Shown here: positions 9,464-15,085 of the stretch, piece after piece | How the letters are laid out: each line of letters starts with the position of its first letter | Position numbering within the stretch: the first letter of the stretch is position 1 | DNA from: JAEXNA01 sp050486105 | GTDB lineage: Bacteria; Vulcanimicrobiota; Xenobia; Xenobiales; JADMJV01 | Reading direction: 5' to 3' | DNA length: 19,654 bases | NCBI GenBank assembly: GCA_050486105.1 | Contig: JBJHCR010000092.1 | Coordinates: 1-19,654, forward strand | Translations under genes and position numbers: made by a program | Notes under the pieces: generated by a model | Seen by the model: only the letters and a program-made list of their open reading frames with translations | Told to the model about the DNA's origin: nothing | Databases searched by the model: none

Positions 9464-11978
9464 AGGCAGCAAGCCAGTCTGTCCTGCACTGAGATTCGAA
9501 CTGTGAAAACTGCTTACGATCCAGCCGGATGGCTTGGGCGGACTGGAATATCGCCCCATAGCAATCTATAGTCCGACCAGGACCACGAATCGGGATAGGT
9601 GGGTGCAACCAAGACCGCCATGAAGTGTCCTGGTGCGAGGCCATTCTCTGGCCAAAGTTTTCTGGCTCTTTAAACTCAAATTCTCGAAGCTGAATTGCCC
9701 CTACGCATTCTAGCAGTCCTCGGCTGAGCGGAAAGGTGTCCTCACCCTTTACAACTGTCGCGAAAATCCGAAGGTTCTGGGGCCAGATAAGGCGAGCCTC
9801 ATCAAACAGATGCTCTTTCAGCCCGGTCAACAGATTCACAAATTCGAGAGTCCAAAGATCAGTCATTGACCGATTGATATCCTGGAAGACGACTATTTGC
9901 AGAGTGTTTGGGTCAGCCAGGGCAGTCTCCCAAATTGCGGAAAGACCACCGTTCCAGACTTCCTTTGCGGAGAGCCAGGCCGGTTGCGCTGGTAAAGCGT
10001 GGAAATCCGAGGACTTGCCTATCGCGTCAGCTAGAGCACGGGGCCAGAAGGCGTCCGGCACCAACAACCAGGAAAATGAACAAACTGCGCAGAGAAAGTA
10101 GTCTGACTCAAGACGGGGAACTTCGCCGACCCAAATTGACAGGGCAGCTGGGAGTCTCTGCTCAGCGAAATCAAAGGCCGAAAGCGAACCCTCCTCGCTC
10201 GTCCTTTCAAGCACACTCTCGGCTTCATTCGATTGCTGTACTGACTCGGATACGACCTCCATACGGGACTCGAGTAAACGAAGTTCTTCCCTCCTCTGTT
10301 CGAGCTGCGCCTGTACATTAGCGAGTCGTTCAGTCTCAATCGACAACAACTCTTTCAAATCAGCCTCGGCTTGTTCGTATGCCTCTTTCTCAGCCCGTTT
10401 CACTGTTGCATTCTCAAGTTCCTCAATTCTTGAAGCCACATTACGCCGAACAAGCGACTGTAGGGATTCATTGGAGTCTAGCAGCCTAAGAAAGCAATCT
10501 TCTTCCAAACAAATCGAGGATAATATCGGTTCTATCCGGCGCAGTCGGCTCTCGTGCAACATTCGTTCTCTTGGGTCACCTAACTGCTCGATCTTTCGAG
10601 CTAGTTCTGCGACAGGTAGTGAACCCACCTCGGAAGAGAGCCCAAGCCCAGACTCTTTAAGCTGCTTAACAAACCAGGAGGCAAGTGAACTCGAAAAAAC
10701 CGGATCAACCCATCTTGCAAAGCGGTCGTCTTGTTGTGGCAAGAGATATTCTTCGCCATTAACCCGAAGAATTGAAAGAGGATGTATGTCTTCAATCAGA
10801 AGCTCACCAATTGTCCCGTCCTCCCGAAGCGGGACTAGACGCGTTTTACCGTCGATTCTCTCTGACTTCCAAGGTCCAACAAGCTCATCTCCTGCGGCAC
10901 TCTCTCTACAAAATACCAGCTCACCCGAGCCCAAACCTGGGACCAGCCGACCCTCGGACTCCCAAAGGTTCTTTGGTGCCGGCACAATCCGATACCCAAA
11001 GCCAATGAGGTCCGCTGTCTCGTCGTCATCGCCCAATTGAACGTGATACCAGCTATCGGAGGGGTTCGTAAGACCGTACTCCGCTGTCTGGTCGCCAATT
11101 TGGAAAAGCACGGCCGACTCGATTCCAATACCGTCGGGGATGCGAGAGTCAGCGGGCAACGAAACCTGCGCAACAGGACCCAAGTCTTTTAGAAACTCCA
11201 CAGATTCAGTTATGAAATCGCCGGTGACAAAATCTCGAGTGACTTCCGCGACCACTTCAAGAACACCCGGCCTATCTTTGTTCGGCAACCTCTTTATTAC
11301 GCCCCAAAATCGTCGCTCGTTTTCGTCTCCATCAAATTCATCGTACAACTCTAGGTCGTCGCCGTCGATCGAGCTTACTTCTGTTGCCTTCTCATCACCG
11401 CCTGGCTCTACGATTGCGTCACTCGCTTCACCTTGCTCAATCGAGCTCTCCGCCAAAACAAGAGCGTCCTCTTTACCGGCCGGTAGGCAATCTAGATATT
11501 TCTCAAGCAACTTTTCCTTCTCGGGACCTGTCAACGTATCGGCGTCGAGAATCCTCTCCAGTTCCGTCTGAAAGCTGTCCGGGGACTCAACAAAGTGCTT
11601 CAGGACAATGTCGAGGTACTTGCAAGCGGCCACAAAAGCGCGGTCTCGTTCGATTACAGCACGATAGAACAGCTTCTTTGCCCTCGTATAATCACGCTCC
11701 GTGTCTGATTGCTTGGCTTTGCTGAATGGGAGATTCTTGCTTGCAAAGATTCGCTTCGCGCAGTCCCAATCCCCATCCAGGAGAAAACTCACCTTAATCC
11801 TGGGACGCCTCTTTGACCGCCACTTGTACTTTGTACCCAACAACTGTTTCTTAAGTTTTGTATCAAGAATGTTGTCGATCGTGAATCGAACTTCTTTGCT
11901 TAAACTCGGTGTTTGTATGGAACCCGCGCCTTGCCGTTGCGAAAACGAGGCTATGTGACCCTTAATACGACTTATCAC
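9456..11978 (-). CDS. Large coiled-coil protein, Druantia II DruF/DruG candidate
   Basis: An 840-residue protein with a GTG start at 11978; an in-frame TGA at 11997-11999 leaves no other start upstream. The first 35 residues (KGHIASFSQRQGAGSIQ...) have the strand pattern of a cold-shock/OB-type domain. An acidic linker (about 170-215) and a beta-rich central part follow, then a long charged coiled coil (about 512-590) of E, K, R, Q and L heptads. The C-terminal third holds IVVFQDINRS (near 690-705) and PQNLRIFATV (near 735), which resemble the Walker B and sensor 1 strands of McrB-like AAA+ proteins. No Walker A is visible and the usual DE is FQD, so it may be a degenerate, non-hydrolysing AAA+ module. 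This is inference. It is the first gene of the leftward operon and overlaps the next by 8 bases. The upstream DNA carries palindromes and a leaderless-type promoter. The Druantia call is by neighbourhood. Confidence 0.55.
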   Translation of the reverse strand: MISRIKGHIASFSQRQGAGSIQTPSLSKEVRFTIDNILDTKLKKQLLGTKYKWRSKRRPRIKVSFLLDGDWDCAKRIFASKNLPFSKAKQSDTERDYTRAKKLFYRAVIERDRAFVAACKYLDIVLKHFVESPDSFQTELERILDADTLTGPEKEKLLEKYLDCLPAGKEDALVLAESSIEQGEASDAIVEPGGDEKATEVSSIDGDDLELYDEFDGDENERRFWGVIKRLPNKDRPGVLEVVAEVTRDFVTGDFITESVEFLKDLGPVAQVSLPADSRIPDGIGIESAVLFQIGDQTAEYGLTNPSDSWYHVQLGDDDETADLIGFGYRIVPAPKNLWESEGRLVPGLGSGELVFCRESAAGDELVGPWKSERIDGKTRLVPLREDGTIGELLIEDIHPLSILRVNGEEYLLPQQDDRFARWVDPVFSSSLASWFVKQLKESGLGLSSEVGSLPVAELARKIEQLGDPRERMLHESRLRRIEPILSSICLEEDCFLRLLDSNESLQSLVRRNVASRIEELENATVKRAEKEAYEQAEADLKELLSIETERLANVQAQLEQRREELRLLESRMEVVSESVQQSNEAESVLERTSEEGSLSAFDFAEQRLPAALSIWVGEVPRLESDYFLCAVCSFSWLLVPDAFWPRALADAIGKSSDFHALPAQPAWLSAKEVWNGGLSAIWETALADPNTLQIVVFQDINRSMTDLWTLEFVNLLTGLKEHLFDEARLIWPQNLRIFATVVKGEDTFPLSRGLLECVGAIQLREFEFKEPENFGQRMASHQDTSWRSWLHPPIPIRGPGRTIDCYGAIFQSAQAIRLDRKQFSQFESQCRTDWLAAYE

Positions 11979-12004
11979 CCTGATAGATACGATGAGTCAC
12001 TCAT
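11979..12004 (-). promoter_or_regulatory. Possible leaderless promoter and operator of the leftward operon
   Basis: On the minus strand a TATCTA box (11985-11990) lies 6 bases before the GTG start at 11978, so transcription would begin at or near the start codon. There is no convincing Shine-Dalgarno. The -35 region is weak. A perfect 13-base palindrome ATGAGT-C-ACTCAT (11992-12004) lies where the spacer would be, as expected of a repressor site. The palindrome is seen directly; the promoter is inference. Confidence 0.4.
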
Positions 12005-12015
12005 TTTCCTTTCTC

Positions 12016-12094
12016 TGAGTCACAACGTCTGAGGTCTTGCCATCTCCATCCGATCGACCTAGTGAACGGATTTCCGGAGACTCAAACTTTGAGT
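12016..12094. promoter_or_regulatory. GAGT/ACTC repeat and palindrome cluster
   Basis: TGAGTCAC occurs at 11993-12000 and again at 12016-12023, 23 bases apart (about two helical turns). A perfect 15-base palindrome ACTCAAA-C-TTTGAGT follows at 12080-12094. All lie within 120 bases upstream of the 840-residue gene and share the GAGT half-site, so they may bind one regulator. The repeats are seen in the sequence; the role is inferred. Confidence 0.4.
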
Positions 12095-12137
12095 TGCATC
12101 GCGAAACCGCCACCAGAATGTGGACAATGCCGCGCTA

Positions 12138-12189
12138 TGGAAGGGCAGTTACCTGAGAGGGAACGAGATAGTTAAGAGGAGCCCTTCCA
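12138..12189. repeat. Perfect 9-bp inverted repeat, 34-base loop
   Basis: TGGAAGGGC (12138-12146) and GCCCTTCCA (12181-12189) are exact inverted copies 34 bases apart. The region holds no convincing gene. It could be an RNA hairpin or a pair of protein-binding arms. Confidence 0.45.
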
Positions 12190-12199
12190 CACCGCTTGG

Positions 12200-12253
12200 A
12201 TAAATTTCGAATTTACCTGGGTGGGGGCTTGAGTGGTAGTGCCCGAAATTTAT
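12200..12253. repeat. Perfect 10-bp inverted repeat, 34-base loop
   Basis: ATAAATTTCG (12200-12209) and CGAAATTTAT (12244-12253) are exact inverted copies, again with 34 bases between them. A third related half-site, CGAATTTA (12208-12215), overlaps the left arm. Possible recombinase arm sites or a structured RNA; no function is assigned. Confidence 0.45.
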
Positions 12254-12304
12254 TCACATTGACCACACTACGACGGCTATGGCTGGAGTGGAAGGATGGA
12301 AAGG

Positions 12305-12388
12305 CCACTGGGAGGTCCTTCCCACTGGTCAGCTGGTCTTTTTTTATATATTTGTTTTTTAGGGAGAGGGCCGGGCCTGTCGGCCCGG
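12305..12388. other. Hairpin, AT-only tract and GC hairpin in gene-free DNA
   Basis: The gene-free stretch 11979-12504 ends with several structures. An imperfect stem (12305-12313 with 12320-12328, one C-C mismatch) is followed 10 bases later by a T-rich run (12339-12345) and more AT sequence to about 12360. Next comes a 7-bp stem CCGGGCC-TGTC-GGCCCGG (12371-12388). The first element could end a rightward transcript, but no gene points into it. An open frame at 12196-12420 has no recognisable protein and low-complexity Gly/Ser/Leu content, so I do not call it a gene. Confidence 0.3.
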
Positions 12389-12454
12389 TGGGTAGCGAAG
12401 ATTGGGGGCACGGAAGGTAAGTTGCAGGCCCTCGAAGGCTGAGAGGGAGGGGAA

Positions 12455-12494
12455 CCAGGCCGGTGGCCTGGCAAGACCGAGCAAGCTCGGTCTT
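12455..12494 (-). terminator. Tandem hairpins after the zinc-finger/RHH gene
   Basis: Two stems lie just after the stop codon of the leftward 107-residue gene. The first is AAGACCGAG-CAAG-CTCGGTCTT (12473-12494, 9 bp) and the second is CCAGGCC-GGT-GGCCTGG (12455-12471, 7 bp). Neither is followed by a T run on the minus strand, so termination or 3'-end protection is likely but not canonical. Confidence 0.45.
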
Positions 12495-12504
12495 CAATGA
12501 ACAC

Positions 12505-12828
12505 CTATTCTTCGGGCAGCTTCAGCTCATTCCACCAATCCTGGAATTTCTCATTGTCCTTCAGCTCGTAAAGCTGGCCGCTCACATGACGAAGAAAGGT
12601 GGCCCCACCTTGGCTCTTCACCCACTCCATCAGCTCAGGCTTCAACCGGACGGTGATACGGGGAGCCCCCTGGTGCTTCTCACCGATCTCTTTTGCATAC
12701 TGACGGGGTCGGCCCACCTGGCCAGTCTCGGCGTCGTCGGTTCTTCGCCAGCGCTGATAGTGCTTGGAACACATACCGCGCGCGACAGCTTTGTTATTGC
12801 AACCCTCTTCGGAACATTCTTCAGCCAC
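12505..12828 (-). CDS. Small zinc-finger and ribbon-helix-helix-like DNA-binding protein
   Basis: A 107-residue protein. The N-terminus has Cys5, Cys10, Cys20 and His23 (C-x4-C-x9-C-x2-H, followed by YQRWRR), a small zinc motif seen in phage and mobile-element proteins. The second half (RITVRLKPELMEWVKSQ, then GGATFLRHVSGQLYEL) has the strand-helix-helix pattern of an Arc/MetJ-type ribbon-helix-helix dimer. It is probably a transcriptional regulator of the divergent cassette. GTG 12828 is the only sensible start, because an in-frame TAG lies 9 bases upstream. It sits 6 bases from a near-consensus -10, so the message would be leaderless. A perfect operator-like palindrome lies about 80 bases upstream over the divergent promoter. 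The regulator role is inference from fold pattern and position. Confidence 0.65.
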   Translation of the reverse strand: MAEECSEEGCNNKAVARGMCSKHYQRWRRTDDAETGQVGRPRQYAKEIGEKHQGAPRITVRLKPELMEWVKSQGGATFLRHVSGQLYELKDNEKFQDWWNELKLPEE

Positions 12829-12834
12829 AGGCTG

Positions 12835-12863
12835 ATTCTAATTCTATTTTTGTCTTTCGTCAA
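12835..12863 (-). promoter_or_regulatory. Leftward sigma-70-type promoter, leaderless
   Basis: Read on the minus strand: -35 TTGACG (12858-12863), a 17-base spacer and -10 TAGAAT (12835-12840). The GTG start codon (12826-12828) begins 7 bases after the -10 box, where transcription should start. No Shine-Dalgarno is present. Confidence 0.7.
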
Positions 12864-12881
12864 AAAAACGACAGCCGGGTA

Positions 12882-12910
12882 TTGAACAACTGTTGAACTT
12901 GCGATACAAT
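12882..12910 (+). promoter_or_regulatory. Rightward sigma-70-type promoter for SWIM-xis operon
   Basis: -35 TTGAAC (12882-12887), a 17-base spacer and -10 TACAAT (12905-12910). A second TTGAAC sits at 12893-12898 inside the spacer, making an 11-base-spaced direct repeat. It is followed by a palindrome and a strong ribosome binding site, GGAGG (12934-12938). Confidence 0.75.
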
Positions 12911-12924
12911 ATCGACAGTCGATA
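12910..12924. promoter_or_regulatory. Operator-like palindrome at the rightward start site
   Basis: TATCGAC-A-GTCGATA is a perfect 15-base palindrome that begins on the last base of the -10 box and covers the expected start of transcription. A protein bound here would block the rightward promoter. The neighbouring 107-residue protein is the obvious candidate, by inference. Confidence 0.65.
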
Positions 12925-12943
12925 ATTTATTTTGGAGGAACAA

Positions 12944-13234
12944 ATGAAGAACCTAAAGGCTGAAACCGTTCAAGAGAAGGCAGACCGTCTTCGGAAGAAT
13001 CACCGCGTAATTGTCGTCGGGCACGAGAAGGTGCTGGTGATTGGCGAAAGTGACACCTACCTTGTGCAAAAGCAAGGCATTAACTGGACCTGCGACTGCA
13101 AGTGGGGTCAGTACCGGGGCCACCTCAAGGATTGCTCCCACGTTGTCGCTGCCAAGCAAGCCCGCAAAGACCCACTGGGTCAGGCTACAGTAGCGCGCCT
13201 GGCCGACTGGCTGATGGAGGCGAAGGTTGGATAA
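12944..13234 (+). CDS. Small SWIM-type zinc-finger protein
   Basis: A 96-residue protein with a SWIM zinc-binding pattern: Cys50-x-Cys52, then after 11 residues Cys64-x-His66 (WTCDCKWG ... DCSHVVAAK). SWIM fingers bind DNA or proteins and occur in recombination and mobile-element proteins. ATG 12944 is chosen over an in-frame TTG at 12932 because GGAGG (12934-12938) stands 5 bases before it. It is the first gene of a rightward operon. Its end overlaps the excisionase start by 8 bases, which points to translational coupling and a shared role in the life cycle of the element. No enzyme domain is present, and its exact job is unknown. Confidence 0.75.
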   Translation: MKNLKAETVQEKADRLRKNHRVIVVGHEKVLVIGESDTYLVQKQGINWTCDCKWGQYRGHLKDCSHVVAAKQARKDPLGQATVARLADWLMEAKVG

Positions 13235-13433
13235 GAAATTCGAATTCTACACAGTAGCCGAAGTCGCGGCGCTCCTTCGCCTGAGCGATTGGAGTATCTA
13301 CGAAGCGGTTCGTCAGGGGAGCCTCCCCAGCGTACGCGTCGGACGGACAGTCCGTATCGAGGTCCAGGCTTTCAACGATTGGGTGGCTGCAGGCGGGATG
13401 AGCTACGAAGATTTGGAGCGGCAGGCAAGCTGA
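13227..13433 (+). CDS. Excisionase-like helix-turn-helix protein
   Basis: A 68-residue DNA-binding protein of the excisionase/MerR-like HTH_17 type. The line YTVAEVAALLRLSDWSIYE, followed by GSLPSVRVGRTVRI and a short DWV helix, is the full family pattern from N- to C-terminus. Such proteins bend DNA at attachment sites and steer a tyrosine integrase to excision, or act as small regulators. It starts at TTG 13227, the only start that keeps the domain whole, with GGAGG at 13216-13220. It overlaps the SWIM gene stop by 8 bases. The integrase follows 78 bases downstream, but a terminator lies in between. Confidence 0.75.
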   Translation: MDKKFEFYTVAEVAALLRLSDWSIYEAVRQGSLPSVRVGRTVRIEVQAFNDWVAAGGMSYEDLERQAS

Positions 13434-13448
13434 CCGCTTGGGACAGTC

Positions 13449-13471
13449 GGCGGTGGGTATCACCCACCGCC
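13449..13471 (+). other. Strong perfect hairpin after xis
   Basis: A perfect 10-bp stem (13449-13458 with 13462-13471, loop ATC) lies 15 bases after the excisionase stop. No T run follows directly. It may protect the message end or act with the terminator just downstream. Confidence 0.65.
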
Positions 13472-13477
13472 TTGACC

Positions 13478-13500
13478 GGCCCCGCTCGGGGCCTTTTTCT
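13478..13500 (+). terminator. Intrinsic terminator between xis and integrase
   Basis: GGCCCC-GCTC-GGGGCC (13478-13493) is followed by TTTTTCTT. This is a textbook rho-independent terminator. It ends 11 bases before the integrase ATG, next to the integrase ribosome binding site, so transcripts from the SWIM-xis promoter should mostly stop here. Confidence 0.85.
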
Positions 13501-13511
13501 TAGGAGGAACT

Positions 13512-14645
13512 ATGGCTGGACAACTCATCAATCGCGGTGAGCGAAAATGGCTGGTGCGGATCTATCTCGGCCGCGACGTTGTGACCGGGAAACGGAAGTA
13601 CCACAACAAGACTGTTTACGGGACCAAGAGGGACGCCCAGAAGTACCTGAACGGCGTCCTGCGTGAAATCGATCTAGGGCGCTTTGTCGAACCCCAGAAG
13701 ATGCCGCTCAACTCTTTTCTGGACAAGTGGCTGAAGGATGCGGTGAAACCCAGGGTCAGAGACGTGACCTACCATAACTATTCGGAACTGATGAGCAACT
13801 ATTTCAGGGAAGGGCTGGGAACAAAGCTCATCTCCAAGGTGACGACCCTTGAGATCCAGGCTCTCTACTCCGCTTTGCTGGAAAGAGGCCTGGCCGTGGT
13901 CACCGTACAGAAGGTTCACACCGTACTCGGTTCGGCCTACAAGCAGGCCGTGAAGTGGGGTTTTATTGGAATCAATCCGATGGATGGAGTTGAGGTGCCA
14001 AGGGACAGGGGCAAGACGCGAGAAGAGAAGATCAAGATTATCCCTCTCGATCGGGTGCCGGAGTTTTTGGAAGCGGCCTACTGCACGCCGCGGGGTGTCG
14101 TTTTTGCTCTGGCTCTCGGTACCGGGATGCGGCCGGGTGAGTATCTGGCCCTCAAATGGGAGGACTTGAACTTCGAGAAGAAGCTGGTTCGGGTTCAACG
14201 AACTATCTACCGACATCGTAAGGGGGGTGGTTGGTCATTCCAGGCACCCAAGACCAAAGGGAGTGTTCGGTCTATCTCCTTGCCTGACGAGCTGCTCGAA
14301 GACCTTGAGCGACATAGAGCGGAACAAATCCGGCTCTTTGGTGAACCCAAGGAGTTGATCTTCACCAGCAGAAACGGAGAGCCGCTCTTCAGCGCAAACC
14401 TCCGGCGGCGGCACTTCAAGCCGTTGATTCAAGAGCTGGGGATGGATGAGGGTTTGAACCTTTACTCGGTTCGACACACCCATGCCACCCTATTACTGTC
14501 GGCCGGGGTCCATCCTAAGCTCGTAGCCGATAGGCTGGGCCATCGATCCGTGAAAATGACCCTGGATGTCTATTCCCACGTTGTCCCCTCGATGCAGAGC
14601 GAGGTGGCCGGGCAGGTTAGCAACCTGCTCTATGGACGTGGCTGA
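13512..14645 (+). CDS. int: Tyrosine recombinase (phage-type integrase)
   Basis: A 377-residue site-specific tyrosine recombinase that would integrate and excise the element by strand exchange at attachment sites. In order: an N-terminal arm-binding segment with GKRKYHNKTVYGTKRDAQ; a SAM-like core-binding helical domain (about 60-160); and the catalytic domain with Arg207 (GTGMRPGEYLAL), Arg321-His322 (YSVRHTHATLL), His344 (LGHRS) and the nucleophile Tyr354 (VYSHV). The box II histidine before Arg321 is Tyr318, a known variation. Length is typical of the family and all other key residues are present, so it looks active. AGGAGG at 13502-13507 stands 4 bases before ATG 13512. Expression is probably restrained by the terminator directly upstream. 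Its attachment site is expected just downstream or beside it, but I see no tRNA gene or repeat that proves it. Confidence 0.93.
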   Translation: MAGQLINRGERKWLVRIYLGRDVVTGKRKYHNKTVYGTKRDAQKYLNGVLREIDLGRFVEPQKMPLNSFLDKWLKDAVKPRVRDVTYHNYSELMSNYFREGLGTKLISKVTTLEIQALYSALLERGLAVVTVQKVHTVLGSAYKQAVKWGFIGINPMDGVEVPRDRGKTREEKIKIIPLDRVPEFLEAAYCTPRGVVFALALGTGMRPGEYLALKWEDLNFEKKLVRVQRTIYRHRKGGGWSFQAPKTKGSVRSISLPDELLEDLERHRAEQIRLFGEPKELIFTSRNGEPLFSANLRRRHFKPLIQELGMDEGLNLYSVRHTHATLLLSAGVHPKLVADRLGHRSVKMTLDVYSHVVPSMQSEVAGQVSNLLYGRG

Positions 14646-14659
14646 CTTCCAGCCAAGGA

Positions 14660-14780
14660 GCCAGGCCCTCGGCCTGGCCGCCGTCCATCTGGCCGGCCTC
14701 TCCTCTTCCCCTCAAAACCCATATCTTAAAAAAGGCTTGCTGACCCTGTTCCAGTCTCCACACAATGGCCTGGAACAGGG
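14660..14780 (+). terminator. Two hairpins downstream of integrase
   Basis: An 8-bp stem GCCAGGCC-CTC-GGCCTGGC (14660-14678) lies 14 bases after the integrase stop. An 11-bp stem CCCTGTTCCAG / CTGGAACAGGG (14744-14754 with 14770-14780, 15-base loop) follows, then CTTTCTT. The second is the likelier transcription stop. The T run is interrupted, so confidence is moderate. Confidence 0.5.
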
Positions 14781-15085
14781 CTTTCTTCACCCTCGTCGTC
14801 GTGGGGTGGTCAAAGAGGGCAAGTCCGCTCGGGCACCAAGCTTTCGGGTTAGCACCCAGGTCTCTTCGGCGGAGTTGTCCCCTTTGTCCACGCCTCCGGT
14901 AAGTCTCTGTCCATACGAATCTTCCTGGCCACGAACTGAAGGCGGCCTGGTTACTGCATTCTCTTCACGTTCCTCGCTAGGGTGGCACAGCTGGGCGGCA
15001 TTCTTGAGATTCCGACGAATAGATATATCGAGGCAGTGAGGCGCAGGGAAACACAGAATGATAGAACAAAGTTCAAATTGAGAAG
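14781..15085. other. Gene-free stretch before ietA
   Basis: No convincing gene. The open frames here (for example 14787-15101 minus) have no recognisable domain, and their start regions lack ribosome binding sites. The stretch should contain the ietA promoter and possibly the right attachment site. TTGAGA at 15004-15009 is a possible -35 but has no good -10 at the right distance. Confidence 0.3.

Noticed and set aside
9464..9559. Longer start (9559) for the 926-residue protein
   Set aside because: It would overlap the preceding gene by 104 bases. The ATG at 9463 gives a normal 8-base coupled overlap.
12196..12420. 74-residue rightward open frame
   Set aside because: Composition is low-complexity, it crosses an AT-only tract and a hairpin, and it has no domain or ribosome binding site.
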